Source: JAZKHT01 sp040385245 (GTDB lineage Bacteria > Pseudomonadota > Alphaproteobacteria > Rhodobacterales > Rhodobacteraceae). Taken from it: DNA of 64,000 nucleotides. Where the stretch lies: positions 68,570 to 132,569 of the forward strand of contig JAZKHT010000012.1 of NCBI GenBank assembly GCA_040385245.1, in the 5' to 3' direction. Shown here one piece after another: positions 7,511-16,799 of the stretch. The number at the start of each line of letters is the position of its first letter. The first letter of the stretch is position 1. Under the pieces are notes generated by a model that worked only from the letters and a program-made list of their open reading frames with translations, had not been told where the DNA came from and did no database searches. The translations under genes and the position numbers were made by a program.

Positions 7511-9392
7511 AGACCGCACGCCCTGAATTGGCATACCCGCTGACCAGCTCGTAATCTGTGTCCAGCACGTTTTCCACCCGCAGATAGGCCTGCGCGGTAT
7601 CGGTCAGATCATAGCGCGCTTCGGCATTGACGACCGTATAGGCGTCAAGCGTCACGCCGTAAAAGCTGTCATAACGGTCAGACGCCGATTTCAGCGTAAC
7701 CGCGCCTGACAGCCGGTCGGACAGCGCGGCATCAAGCGTCAGGCCCAGATCGTGACGCGGGACAAAGCCGATACGCCCGCCGGTCGCGGTGCGCGCATCT
7801 GTGTAGGTATAAGCCAGCCCCAGCGTCATGGTGTCCGACAGCGGCAGCGCCCCTGCCACCTCGACCCCTTGCCGGATCGAGGTTCCTGCGATGTTTTCCA
7901 GTGTGCTGACGGTGCCCGGCTGACAAAAGAAGTTGAAGTTGTCCGGATCGATATAGGGACAAGGCGCATAGGTCACCAGATTGTCGATCTCAAGCCGGAA
8001 AGCCGTCACGGACAGGGTTGCCCCGCCGGTAAAGTCCTGTTCGACCCCAATTTCAAAGCTCAGACTTTCCTCGGGGGACAGGTCGGGGTTTCCCTGGAAT
8101 TCCTGAATGCTGTAATCGCCGAATCGCTCGTCGATGGACGGCGCGCGAAAGCCCGTGGCCACAGCGGCACGCAGGGTGGTGCCATCGGCAGGACGCCAGT
8201 TTGCTGCCAGACGCCCCGTTGGAAAGGTGCCAAAGGTCGAATTGTGGTCGGCCCGCAAGGTGGCCGACAGATCCAGATCATCCCGCGGTGCCCACAAAAC
8301 CTGCCCGAAAGCCCCGGTGATCACCGTATCCGCCGATCCGTCCGGCAGGTTGTCATAGTCGGCACGTTCCTGCGTCGCATCCGCGCCATATACAAAGGAC
8401 AACCGATCCGACAGCGTGGTTGTCGCCTTCCACCCCAGCGCCAGCCGGTCACCGCCAAAGCGCGACACGTTACGCGGATCGGTCGGCAGATCGCCCTGTT
8501 CGTCCAGCTTGCGCCCGATGTCGAACCAACTCAGATCGACGACATGGTCGGTATTGCCCGCCGCGATTTCGGCAAAAACCCGCGCGCCGGTTTCTGTGCG
8601 GGTCTGGAGGTTGTCCTGATCTTCCAGCGCATATGTGAAGGAATTTGATCCGTCGTATTCCTGCTGCACCACCTGCCGGAACAGGCTTGCGCCCAAGGTC
8701 ACCGTGTCAGTCAGCGCATGGCGCAGGTTGAACGACAGCCGGGTGGCATCGACGCCGTCTGCCTCAGCCGTGCCCGCAATGGCGGAAAAGCCGTCGCTGT
8801 GCAGGTGGGTGAGGTTCACGCCCATCTCGGTCGTCGCTGATTTCAGCGCATATCCATAGGACAGGCGGGCGGTGCCAAAACTGCCCGCCTCGGCCTCGAT
8901 TGTCTGGCGGGTGCCCTCTTCGGTGGCACCGCGCGTGGTGATGTTGATCACCCCGCCCACCGCCGATCCGCCCCAAAGTGCGGATTGCGAGCCGCGCAGC
9001 ACCTCGATCCGCGAAATGTCGGCGGTCATCAGCGTGCCGAAATCAAAGCTGGTCTGGGTGGCCGAAGGGTCCGACACCTTGATTCCGTCGATGAACACCG
9101 CAAGATACCGCCCGTCCGCCCCGCGCACCCGCAGGTTGGTGCTGTTGCCGAATGGCCCCTGCTGCGACAAGCTGACACCGGGCAGGCGCGACAGCGTTTC
9201 CGCGACAGACACCTGACGCCGGCGCTTCAAATCGTCTTCCGTTACCACCGCGACGGACACCCCCGTCCGACCGGCCTCGGTCTCCGTGCGGTTCGCCGTC
9301 ACCACGATTTCATCCAGAATGATATCTTGCGCGAAACCGGCGTTTGGTGCGCAGGCCAGCAGTGCCAATAGTGAAACTTGCAGCCGTTTCAT
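7485..9392 (-). CDS. btuB: TonB-dependent vitamin B12 outer-membrane receptor
   Basis: A 635-residue TonB-dependent receptor: signal peptide MKRLQVSLLALLACAPNAGFA, a TonB-box-like DEIVVTA soon after, a plug domain (about 45-155, with LRVRGADGRYLAVFIDGIKV and VGGVINITTRG), then a 22-strand-type barrel ending in aromatic F (YVGFSASF). The length and the plug are BtuB-like. The ATG at 9392 is used because AAGG lies 8 bases upstream; the ATG at 9398 is too close to it. The gene is first in the operon, about 150 bases behind a cobalamin riboswitch, which makes B12 the likely ligand. Confidence 0.92.
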   Translation of the reverse strand: MKRLQVSLLALLACAPNAGFAQDIILDEIVVTANRTETEAGRTGVSVAVVTEDDLKRRRQVSVAETLSRLPGVSLSQQGPFGNSTNLRVRGADGRYLAVFIDGIKVSDPSATQTSFDFGTLMTADISRIEVLRGSQSALWGGSAVGGVINITTRGATEEGTRQTIEAEAGSFGTARLSYGYALKSATTEMGVNLTHLHSDGFSAIAGTAEADGVDATRLSFNLRHALTDTVTLGASLFRQVVQQEYDGSNSFTYALEDQDNLQTRTETGARVFAEIAAGNTDHVVDLSWFDIGRKLDEQGDLPTDPRNVSRFGGDRLALGWKATTTLSDRLSFVYGADATQERADYDNLPDGSADTVITGAFGQVLWAPRDDLDLSATLRADHNSTFGTFPTGRLAANWRPADGTTLRAAVATGFRAPSIDERFGDYSIQEFQGNPDLSPEESLSFEIGVEQDFTGGATLSVTAFRLEIDNLVTYAPCPYIDPDNFNFFCQPGTVSTLENIAGTSIRQGVEVAGALPLSDTMTLGLAYTYTDARTATGGRIGFVPRHDLGLTLDAALSDRLSGAVTLKSASDRYDSFYGVTLDAYTVVNAEARYDLTDTAQAYLRVENVLDTDYELVSGYANSGRAVYVGFSASF

Positions 9393-9542
9393 GGCCATAT
9401 CCTTATCCCGGCGGGGATAGCGCCCCGCGATGTGCAGATGTCTTGGGAAAGGGTGGCCCCCCTCCGCCGACGGTGAGTTCGTCACCTCGGGCGGAAGTCC
9501 GCCTCCTGGGCGCGCCCCGCGCCCCGGAAAGGGTGATCACCT

Positions 9543-9690
9543 TGGCAGGTCTCCTGGCTTGCGGGTCGTCGATCGGGCGGGCCTTCCCGGGGTTGATCCC
9601 CAGTGGCATAGTCCACCGTCACTCGCCGCTTACAGTTGCGGGGGCAGCCGCGGAATTGGGTTGCCCCGCACCGCGTTCCCTTTTCGTCCG
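9543..9690 (-). ncRNA. Cobalamin riboswitch (B12 element)
   Basis: On the minus strand the conserved blocks occur in order: GGGAACGCGGTG at the 5' side, CCGCGGCTGCCCCCGCAACT with the following GTAAGCGGCGAG, GCCACTGGG, CGGGAAGGC, GACGACCCGCAAGCC, and the closing B12 box GCCAGGAGACCTGCC (about 9544-9559). This is the standard adenosylcobalamin aptamer. The sequence between 9542 and the btuB start is rich in G/C inverted repeats and is the likely expression platform. Binding of cobalamin is expected to switch off the whole btuB-btuF-btuC-btuD-cbiZ operon. Confidence 0.93.
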
Positions 9691-9909
9691 ACATCGCTGC
9701 CAGAACCGAAGGCCCCTTCTGCATAGTCGTGCGCGCCCGGCTGTCAAGTGGTCGCTGCCGCCAATGTCGCCCGAACGGGACAAGTCGTCGCATCCGGGCC
9801 CCGTCCATGACAATGCGCCGAATGCGACACGGGGCGCGGCGCAACCGGGATGGACCCGGCGCGTTGGGACGGAAAGCATGGGGCCACGCAAAATGGGGGA
9901 AGATGTCGT

Positions 9910-11346
9910 ATGATCGGTGACCTTGGCGCAGAAGATGCAACCGCCCTTGCCGGGCTTGTCGCGAAACGAGAGGTCACGCCGACCGAATTGCTGGATGCAG
10001 CGCTTGCCGCCGTCGCGCAGCGAAACCCTGCGCTGAACGCCGTCGTGCTGGTGCAAGAGGCCGCCGCGCGCAAGGCGATTGCCGATGGCCTGCCGGTTGG
10101 CCCGTTCCGGGGCGTGCCGTTCCTCTTGAAGGATCTGGGATGCGAGGCGGTGGATTTCCCATCGCACAATGGATCCCGGCTGTTTGCCAACACGCGCTAT
10201 CGGGGCAACTCGGCGATCTTCGAGCGTATCCGTGCGACGGGCGTCGTCACCTTTGGGCGCACCACAGCGCCCGAAGGCGGCATTGGCCCGGCCACCGAAA
10301 GCGCGGTTTATGGTGGCCCGACGCGCAACCCGTGGAACCTTGACCACACCTCGGGCGGGTCGTCGGGGGGCGCGGGGGCGGCGGTGGCTGCCGGGATCGT
10401 CGCCTTTGCGCATGGGTCTGATGGCGGCGGATCGGTGCGAATCCCTGCCTCAAGCTGCGGCTTGTTCGGGTTCAAACCCACCCGCGCGCGGCTGCCCGAT
10501 GGCCCCTATTCCGGCGAAGGCTGGGCCGGAATGGCGATTGACGGTTTTCTGACCCGGTCCGTGCGCGACACAGCCGTGATGCTGGACGCCTGCGCAGGCC
10601 CCGATGTCGGCGCGCCCTATGTGGCACCGCCCCTGATCCGCAGTCATGCCGATGCGATCAGTCGCCCGCCCCGCCGCCTGCGGGTGGTGGTCTGCGATAC
10701 CACGCTGACCGGCGATGCGATCCACCCACGGGTGCGCGACGTGGTTCTGGCCACGGCGCACCTGCTGGAAAGCCTGGGCCACCACGTCGAACCGGGCCGC
10801 CCAAAGGCCGACGTCCCGATGATGATGGCCGCCTGGACGGATATCGTCGCGGTGGGCACGGCGCTTTCCATCCGCACGGCCCTGAAGGGGCGGGCGGTGG
10901 GCGATCTGGTGGAGCCGGTGGGGCGCGGCACACTGACCCATGCCGAAACCCTGCACCCCACCCGGTATCTGGAGGCTGTGGGCGAAATCCATGATTTCGG
11001 TCGCCAGATGGGGCGCTATTTCGCCGACGATGGCCCCGATATCCTGCTGACCGCGACGCTGGCGGAACCGCCCGCAGCGGTGGGCCGCTTTGCCCACGCT
11101 ACCGAAGATTACCGCGCCTATCGCATCGGCCCGGGCGGCGTGTTCGAATATTCCCCGTTCTGCGCGGTTTTCAACGCATCCGGCCAGCCTGCCGCATCGG
11201 TGCCGATGGGCATGTCGCCGGACGGGTTGCCCATCGGCATCCATCTTGCCGCCCCCTTTGGCGCGGACGAGGAATTGATTGCCCTTTGCGCCGAATTGGA
11301 ACGCGCGGCCCCGTGGGGACACCGCCGCCCTGCCCCTATAGGTTGA
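9910..11346 (+). CDS. Amidase-signature family hydrolase (first, upstream of potABCD)
   Basis: Amidase-signature enzyme of 478 residues hydrolysing an unknown C-N amide bond. The Ser-cisSer-Lys triad is visible: K74 in PFLLKDLG, cis-Ser S151 in HTSGGSSGG, and nucleophile S175 in DGGGSVRIP. The ATG at 9910 (MIGDLGAED) is used; upstream in-frame codons run through sequence unlike the family. It precedes the potABCD genes on the same strand, separated by a 74-base gap with a possible promoter. A second amidase closes the cluster, suggesting hydrolysis of an imported amide, possibly N-acyl polyamine; this is inference. Confidence 0.88.
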   Translation: MIGDLGAEDATALAGLVAKREVTPTELLDAALAAVAQRNPALNAVVLVQEAAARKAIADGLPVGPFRGVPFLLKDLGCEAVDFPSHNGSRLFANTRYRGNSAIFERIRATGVVTFGRTTAPEGGIGPATESAVYGGPTRNPWNLDHTSGGSSGGAGAAVAAGIVAFAHGSDGGGSVRIPASSCGLFGFKPTRARLPDGPYSGEGWAGMAIDGFLTRSVRDTAVMLDACAGPDVGAPYVAPPLIRSHADAISRPPRRLRVVVCDTTLTGDAIHPRVRDVVLATAHLLESLGHHVEPGRPKADVPMMMAAWTDIVAVGTALSIRTALKGRAVGDLVEPVGRGTLTHAETLHPTRYLEAVGEIHDFGRQMGRYFADDGPDILLTATLAEPPAAVGRFAHATEDYRAYRIGPGGVFEYSPFCAVFNASGQPAASVPMGMSPDGLPIGIHLAAPFGADEELIALCAELERAAPWGHRRPAPIG

Positions 11347-11362
11347 GCGTTCAAGGAAATGC

Positions 11363-11393
11363 TTGCAAACGCACGAATCGCCCGCCCTAATAT
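11363..11393 (+). promoter_or_regulatory. Candidate sigma-70 promoter of potABCD
   Basis: TTGCAA (11363-11368) and TAATAT (11388-11393) are separated by 19 bases, slightly long, and lie 27 bases before the potA GTG in an AT-rich island within otherwise GC-rich DNA. Confidence 0.35.
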
Positions 11394-11420
11394 GATCAAA
11401 ATAAATGGGAGCGCTGCTGA

Positions 11421-12488
11421 GTGACCGAAACCGTCACCATCGAGGCCCGAGATGCCGTCAAGACCTTTGGTCAGGGTGACTCTGCGGTAAACGCGCTGGA
11501 TCATGTCTCGATCCAGATCCGGCAGGGCGAATTCTTTACGCTTCTGGGTCCGTCCGGCTGTGGCAAGACCACATTGCTGCGCCTGATCGCCGGGTTCGAG
11601 ACGCCGACATCGGGCACGATCCTGCTGGATGGCGCGGATATCACCCACCTGCCGCCGAACAAGCGCCCGGTGAACACGGTGTTCCAAAGCTACGCCCTGT
11701 TCCCGCATCTGACGGTGGCCGAAAACGTGGGCTTTGGCCTGATGATGCAGGGCCGTCCCAAGGCCGAGGTGGCGGCGACGGTGGAACGGATGCTGGCACT
11801 GGTAAAACTGGAACCGCTGGCCGGTCGCAAGACCAGCCAGCTTTCGGGTGGCCAACAACAGCGCGTGGCGCTGGCCCGCGCGCTGGCACCGCAGCCAAAG
11901 GTACTGCTGCTGGACGAACCCTTGTCCGCGCTGGACCTGAAACTGCGCAAGGAAATGCAGATCGAGTTGAAGCGCCTGCAAACCGAAACCGGCATCACCT
12001 TTGTCTTCGTGACCCATGATCAGGAAGAGGCCCTGACCATGTCCGACCGCATCGGCGTGATGAGCGCGGGAAAGCTGCAACAGGTCGGCACGCCAAAGGA
12101 CATCTACACCCGCCCGGTGAACCGCTTTGTCGCCAGCTTTATCGGCGAGACGAACTTTCTGCCCGCCACCGCCACCCCCGGCGGGGTGCGGCTGGACTGC
12201 GGCGCACTGGTTGAAATGCCCACGCCGCCCGCCACGGGAAAGGTCACGCTGACGGTGCGCCCCGAACAGGTGCGCCTTTGCAGCCCGGACGAACCCGGTG
12301 CCATTCCGGCGCAGGTGCGGCATCTGGTCTATTTCGGCACGGACACCCATTGCCATCTGGACTTGTCGGACGGTGCCGAAGTGGTGGCCCGCGTGCAAAG
12401 CCCTGCCAATGGCGAGGCGGGCCTGTCCGCCGGGCAATCAGTTGCGATCCGCTTTGCCCCCGGTGCCGCCCAAGTGCTGGAGGATTAG
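11421..12488 (+). CDS. potA: Spermidine/putrescine-type ABC transporter ATP-binding protein
   Basis: ATPase of the polyamine/opine/quaternary-amine importer family, 355 residues. Walker A GPSGCGKTT is at 43-51, followed by the Q-loop VFQSYALFPHLT, signature LSGGQQQRVALARALA, Walker B VLLLDEPLSALD and H-loop FVTHDQEEA. The C-terminal third is a TOBE domain (about 280-350). It starts with GTG, preceded by GGGAG at a 9-base spacing. It is the first of four tightly packed genes; specificity for putrescine or spermidine is inferred from overall PotA-like sequence and the PotD-like binding protein. Confidence 0.92.
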   Translation: MTETVTIEARDAVKTFGQGDSAVNALDHVSIQIRQGEFFTLLGPSGCGKTTLLRLIAGFETPTSGTILLDGADITHLPPNKRPVNTVFQSYALFPHLTVAENVGFGLMMQGRPKAEVAATVERMLALVKLEPLAGRKTSQLSGGQQQRVALARALAPQPKVLLLDEPLSALDLKLRKEMQIELKRLQTETGITFVFVTHDQEEALTMSDRIGVMSAGKLQQVGTPKDIYTRPVNRFVASFIGETNFLPATATPGGVRLDCGALVEMPTPPATGKVTLTVRPEQVRLCSPDEPGAIPAQVRHLVYFGTDTHCHLDLSDGAEVVARVQSPANGEAGLSAGQSVAIRFAPGAAQVLED

Positions 12489-12490
12489 GC

Positions 12491-13399
12491 GTGCCCGCGA
12501 CCAAAGACCGTCAGGCACGACTTTCCACGCGCAACGGCTGGTTGCTGTCGTTGCCTGCGCTGATCCTGCTGACCTTTGCGGCCTCTGGCCCGCTGCTGAT
12601 CGTGCTGGTGTATTCGTTCCTTGAAAAAGGCACCTACGGCAATGTCGTCGGCAATTTCTCGACCGATGGCTGGGTGGGCATCCTGTTCACCAAGGACATC
12701 TTTGACGAAACCTACAAACTGGCGGATGCGCATCTGACGATCTTCTGGCGGTCGGCCAAACTGTCCTTGATGACGACTGTGATCACCTTTGCCGTCGGCT
12801 TTCCGACCGCGTGGTTCATCGCGACGCGGCCCCCCAAGGCCCGCGCGCTGTGGCTGTTCCTGATCACCATTCCATTCTGGACGAACCTGCTGATCCGCAC
12901 CTTCGCGATCAACGAGGTGATCCGAAACGAAGGTCTGTTGAATACCGTGCTGATCTGGGCGGGCGTGATCGATACCCCGATCCGCATCATCTATACCGAC
13001 ACTGCCGTGCTGATCGGCATGGCCTATGTCTATCTGCCGCTGATGGTTCTGCCCCTGTTCGCCGCCATCGACCGGTTCGACATGCGCCTGCTTGAGGCGG
13101 GGTATGACCTTTACGCATCCCGGATGCAGGTCTTGCGCCGCATCATCCTGCCCATCGTCAAGCCGGGCATCGTGGCAGGGTCGATCCTTGTCTTCGTCCC
13201 GTCGCTGGGGGCCTATGTCACCCCGCGTGTGCTGGGGGGCGGCAAGAACATGATGATCGGCAACTTCATCGAATTGCAGTTCGGGCAGGGCAGGAACTGG
13301 CCGCTGGGGGCCGCGTTGTCGATGACGCTGCTGGTGATCGTGATGGTCGCCCTGCTGGTCTATGTCCGCGCCGCAAACCGAGAGGCGCCCCATGGCTGA
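12491..13399 (+). CDS. potB: Polyamine-type ABC transporter permease (PotB-like)
   Basis: Inner-membrane permease, 302 residues with about six transmembrane segments; the EAA loop reads EAGYDLYASRMQVLRRIILP (about 206-225), the ATPase contact site of binding-protein-dependent permeases. It begins with GTG two bases after the potA stop, inside the operon, and its last 8 bases overlap the start of the next permease. The ending NFIELQFGQGRNWPLGAALS is typical of PotB/PotH-type subunits. Confidence 0.9.
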   Translation: MPATKDRQARLSTRNGWLLSLPALILLTFAASGPLLIVLVYSFLEKGTYGNVVGNFSTDGWVGILFTKDIFDETYKLADAHLTIFWRSAKLSLMTTVITFAVGFPTAWFIATRPPKARALWLFLITIPFWTNLLIRTFAINEVIRNEGLLNTVLIWAGVIDTPIRIIYTDTAVLIGMAYVYLPLMVLPLFAAIDRFDMRLLEAGYDLYASRMQVLRRIILPIVKPGIVAGSILVFVPSLGAYVTPRVLGGGKNMMIGNFIELQFGQGRNWPLGAALSMTLLVIVMVALLVYVRAANREAPHG

Positions 13400-14195
13400 G
13401 CGCAGTTTTGAAGTGGCCCGCCTGCCCGGCTTTGCCACCATCGCGGTGGCGGCCTTTGTCATGCTGTATCTGCCGATCCTGACGCTGGTCGCGTTTTCCT
13501 TCAACGGGGGTGCCTCTGTCGCCGTGTGGGAAGGGTGGTCGCTGCACTGGTATGGCGACGCCTGGGCGAACGAGGCGGTCAAGGCCGCCACCCTGCGGTC
13601 GTTATGGATCGCCAGCTGCGCCGCCGTCATTTCCACCACTGTGGCCACCATGGCCGCCCTTGGCACCACGCGGCGCAAGGCGTTCAAGGGGCAGACGGCG
13701 ATTTATGTGATGATCAACCAACCGCTGATGGTGCCCGAGATCGTGACCGCCGTCGCCCTGTTGATCTTTTTCGCATGGATCAAGGTGGCAAGCGGGTATC
13801 AGGGTCTAGGCTATCTGATCGCCGCACATTCGGCCTTTTGCATTCCCTTTGCCTATCTGCCGATCCGCGCCCGGCTGGAAGGGATGGACCTGTCATTGGA
13901 AACCGCCGCCGCTGATCTGTACGCCACGCCCTGGAAGGCCTTTCGCCATATCACGCTGCCCCTGATGGCCCCCGGCATCATCGCGGGCGCGATGCTGGCC
14001 TTTGTCATCAGTCTGGATGACGTGGTCATCACCGAATTCGTCAAATCCGGCGGGCAGGACACCCTGCCCACCTACATGCTCGGCCAGATGCGCCGCGCCA
14101 TCACACCCGAGGTGAACGCGATTTCCACCGGGTTGCTGGCGCTGACCGTGCTGTTGCTGACCGCGTTCTTCCTGCTGACCCGCAAGCGGGACTGA
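13392..14195 (+). CDS. potC: Polyamine-type ABC transporter permease (PotC-like)
   Basis: Second permease, 267 residues, with a leading hydrophobic helix (about 14-36), the segment SFNGGASVAVWEGWSLHWY found in PotC/PotI proteins, and the EAA-type loop ETAAADLYATPWKAFRHITL. The ATG at 13392 overlaps the potB stop by 8 bases, implying translational coupling. The ending TPEVNAISTGLLALTVLL is also family-typical. Pairs with PotB in a heterodimeric channel. Confidence 0.9.
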   Translation: MAERSFEVARLPGFATIAVAAFVMLYLPILTLVAFSFNGGASVAVWEGWSLHWYGDAWANEAVKAATLRSLWIASCAAVISTTVATMAALGTTRRKAFKGQTAIYVMINQPLMVPEIVTAVALLIFFAWIKVASGYQGLGYLIAAHSAFCIPFAYLPIRARLEGMDLSLETAAADLYATPWKAFRHITLPLMAPGIIAGAMLAFVISLDDVVITEFVKSGGQDTLPTYMLGQMRRAITPEVNAISTGLLALTVLLLTAFFLLTRKRD

Positions 14196-14227
14196 AACAG
14201 ACCGAAAGACCAACAAGGAGAGAGCCA

Positions 14228-15253
14228 ATGAAAAGACTGCTGACCGCCACCGCAATGCTGCTTGCCAGCAGCGCCCTTGCCAGTGCCGAAGGCACGTTGA
14301 ACCTGTTCAATTGGGGCAACTACACCAGCCCCGAACTGCTGGCGAAGTTCGAGGCCGAAACCGGCATCAAGGTCACCGTCACCGATTACGACAGCAACGA
14401 CACCGCCCTTGCCAAGATCGAAGCCGGCGGCCACGGGTTCGACCTTGTGGTGCCGTCGGCCAACTACATCCCGATCTTCAAGGAAAAGGGTCTGATCGTC
14501 GAACTGGACCAGTCGAAACTGGCCAATTTCGGCAACATCGCCCCCGAGTGGAAAGACGTGCCGTGGGATCCGGGCCGCGCCTATTCGATCCCGTGGCAGT
14601 GGGGATCGACCGGCATCGCCGTCAACACCTCGGTCTACAAGGGCGACATCAACACCTCCGCCGTGTTCCTTGAAGTGCCGGAGGAGTTGAAGGGCAAGAT
14701 CAACGTCGTCCCCGAGATGAACGACATCGTGAACCTTGCCATCTTCTACGTCGGCGGCGACGCCTGCACCGAAGACACCGAAGTGCTGAAAAAGGCGCGC
14801 GACGTGCTGTTGGCCGCCAAGCCCGACTGGATCAGCATGGACTACGGTGCCACCGAAAAGCTGTCGAACAACGATTGGGCGGCATCGGTGAACTGGAACG
14901 GATCGACCATGCGCGCGCGTCTGGCCAACCCGGACGTGGCCTATGGCTACCCGAAAGAGGGCTATCCGCTGTTCATGGATTCGGCCGCCCTGCTGGCCGA
15001 CGCGCAGAACGTGGACGAGGCGTACACATTCCTCGACTTCATCATGGTGCCGGAAAACGCGGCCATGATCTCGGCCTTTGCGCGCTATGCCAACGGCATT
15101 GCGGGGTCAGAGCCGTTCATGCCCGAAGACATGAAGACCGCCCCCGAAGTGGTGACCCCGGAAGAGCACAAGGCAGCGGGCAAGTTCCTGCCGACCTGTT
15201 CGCCGAAAGCGCAGGAATACCTGACCGCAATCTGGACCGAACTTCAGAAGTGA
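14228..15253 (+). CDS. potD: Periplasmic polyamine-binding protein (PotD-like)
   Basis: Extracellular solute-binding protein of 341 residues with signal peptide MKRLLTATAMLLASSALASA. The mature N-terminus EGTLNLFNWGNYTSPELLAK is the PotD/PotF hallmark. Later it has WGSTGIAVNTSVYKG and a C-terminal SPKAQEYLTAIWTELQK. A ribosome-binding site AGGAG lies 7 bases upstream. It closes the transporter gene set and is followed by a strong hairpin. Specificity between putrescine, spermidine and related amines cannot be read with certainty. Confidence 0.92.
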   Translation: MKRLLTATAMLLASSALASAEGTLNLFNWGNYTSPELLAKFEAETGIKVTVTDYDSNDTALAKIEAGGHGFDLVVPSANYIPIFKEKGLIVELDQSKLANFGNIAPEWKDVPWDPGRAYSIPWQWGSTGIAVNTSVYKGDINTSAVFLEVPEELKGKINVVPEMNDIVNLAIFYVGGDACTEDTEVLKKARDVLLAAKPDWISMDYGATEKLSNNDWAASVNWNGSTMRARLANPDVAYGYPKEGYPLFMDSAALLADAQNVDEAYTFLDFIMVPENAAMISAFARYANGIAGSEPFMPEDMKTAPEVVTPEEHKAAGKFLPTCSPKAQEYLTAIWTELQK

Positions 15254-15258
15254 TCCCC

Positions 15259-15284
15259 TGTGCGGGGGGCAAGCCCCCCGCACA
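15259..15284 (+). terminator. Hairpin behind potD
   Basis: An 11-bp G/C stem TGTGCGGGGGG / CCCCCCGCACA with loop CAAG starts just after the potD stop. It has no following T-run, so termination would be weak or Rho-assisted; it may mainly stabilise the potD mRNA. Confidence 0.5.
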
Positions 15285-15330
15285 TGCCCAAAATACGGCT
15301 TGGCCACCCGCCCGCACCCCACTAACACAG

Positions 15331-15377
15331 CCGGGGGCCAGCCCCCCGCCACCCCGGAATTTTTGTGCCAGATGAAA
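15331..15377 (+). repeat. Dispersed hairpin plus AATTTTT repeat, copy 2
   Basis: CGGGGGCCAGCCCCCCG hairpin followed by CACCCCGGAATTTTTGTGCCAGATGAAAG, matching the 34060-34110 copy in order and spacing. It lies directly before the second amidase and supplies part of its leader. Confidence 0.6.
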
Positions 15378-15386
15378 GAGGCAGCC

Positions 15387-16799
15387 ATGAGCTTGCTTGA
15401 TATCTCTGCGTCCGATCTGGCACGGGGCATCGCCGCGCGGCGCATTGCCCCGTCAGAGGTGATGACCGAAACACTGGCGCGGATCGGCGCGGTGAACGGC
15501 GCGGTCAATGCGATCATTTCGATGCCCGACCCCGAAGATCTGATGGCACAGGCGCGGGCGGCGGATGATGCGCCAATTGCGGGCTGGCTGCATGGGATAC
15601 CACTCGCCGTCAAGGATCTGGTGGCCACCAAGGGCATCCGGACGACCTGGGGATCACCGATCCATGCCGATCATGTGCCGGTGAAAGATGACCTGCTGGC
15701 CGCGCGGATGCGGGCTGCGGGGGCGATCTTCATCGGCAAGACCAACACGCCCGAATGGGGGCAAGGATCGCACAGCTTCAACCCCCTGCATGGGGTGACA
15801 CGCAACCCCTATGACCTGACGCGATCAGCGGGCGGATCGTCGGGCGGGGCGGCGGCGGCGCTGGCAACCCGGATGGTCAGCGTGGCGGATGGGTCCGACA
15901 TGATGGGATCCCTGCGCAACCCGGCGGCGTTCTGCAACGTCTATGGCTTTCGCCCGACCTGGGGCCTGGTACCCGGCGATGCGGAAGGCGACACCTTTCT
16001 TGCCACCCTTGCAACCGAAGGCCCGATGGCCCGCACGGTGGAAGATGTCGCCCGCTTTCTGGACACCATGGCCGGCCCAAACCCCGAGGTTCCGTTCTGC
16101 CGCGCACCCGATGGACCCTTTGGCGACCGGCTGCATACGGACCTGCGCGGGATGCGTATCGGCTGGCTGGGCAACTGGGGCGGGGCCTATCAAACCGAAC
16201 ACGGCATCCTGCCCCTGTGCGAGGCGGCGCTGTCCGTTTTCACCGACATGGGGGCGATTGTCGAACCGGTGGCCGCGCCCTTCCCCGCCGAAAAGCTGTG
16301 GCACAGCTGGATCACCCTGCGCGCCATGCTGAACGCAGGCGCCAAGCGCGATATTTCCGTCGACCCGGCCAAGCGCGCCCTGCTGAAACCTGAAACCCTG
16401 TGGGAAATCGAACAAGGTGCCGACCTGACCGCCGCGGCTGTCCACGCGGCCAGCGTGATCCGGTCGCGCTGGTATGCGCGGGCGGCGCGCCTGTTTGACG
16501 ATTATGACGCGCTGGTGATGCCATCCGCGCAGGTCTGGCCCTTTGCGGCAGATTGGCGCTGGCCGCAGACGATCAATGACCATCTGATGGACACGTATCA
16601 CCGCTGGATGGAGATCGTCGTGCCGGTCAGTCTGATCGGACTGCCCGCGCTGAACATCCCCGCAGGGTTTGGCCCGAATGGCCTGCCGATGGGGATGCAA
16701 CTGATCGGACCGGTTGGCGCGGACGCAAGGATATTGGCGATGGGACATCAATATCATCTGGCGACGGACTGGCCCGAGAACAGACCCCCTGCCCTGTAG
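15387..16799 (+). CDS. Amidase-signature family hydrolase (second, downstream of potABCD)
   Basis: A 470-residue amidase-signature enzyme with all three catalytic positions: K76 in IPLAVKDLV, cis-Ser S151 in AGGSSGG, and nucleophile S175 in DMMGSLRNPA. The SLRNPA form and the ending GLPMGMQLIGP are common in broad-specificity amidases. The start at 15387 is preceded by AGAGG at a 5-base spacing; ATG 15372 in the same frame lies inside the repeat tail. It shares family with the amidase at 9910 but differs widely in sequence, so this is not a recent tandem duplication. Role with the polyamine transporter is inferred from position. Confidence 0.88.
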   Translation: MSLLDISASDLARGIAARRIAPSEVMTETLARIGAVNGAVNAIISMPDPEDLMAQARAADDAPIAGWLHGIPLAVKDLVATKGIRTTWGSPIHADHVPVKDDLLAARMRAAGAIFIGKTNTPEWGQGSHSFNPLHGVTRNPYDLTRSAGGSSGGAAAALATRMVSVADGSDMMGSLRNPAAFCNVYGFRPTWGLVPGDAEGDTFLATLATEGPMARTVEDVARFLDTMAGPNPEVPFCRAPDGPFGDRLHTDLRGMRIGWLGNWGGAYQTEHGILPLCEAALSVFTDMGAIVEPVAAPFPAEKLWHSWITLRAMLNAGAKRDISVDPAKRALLKPETLWEIEQGADLTAAAVHAASVIRSRWYARAARLFDDYDALVMPSAQVWPFAADWRWPQTINDHLMDTYHRWMEIVVPVSLIGLPALNIPAGFGPNGLPMGMQLIGPVGADARILAMGHQYHLATDWPENRPPAL

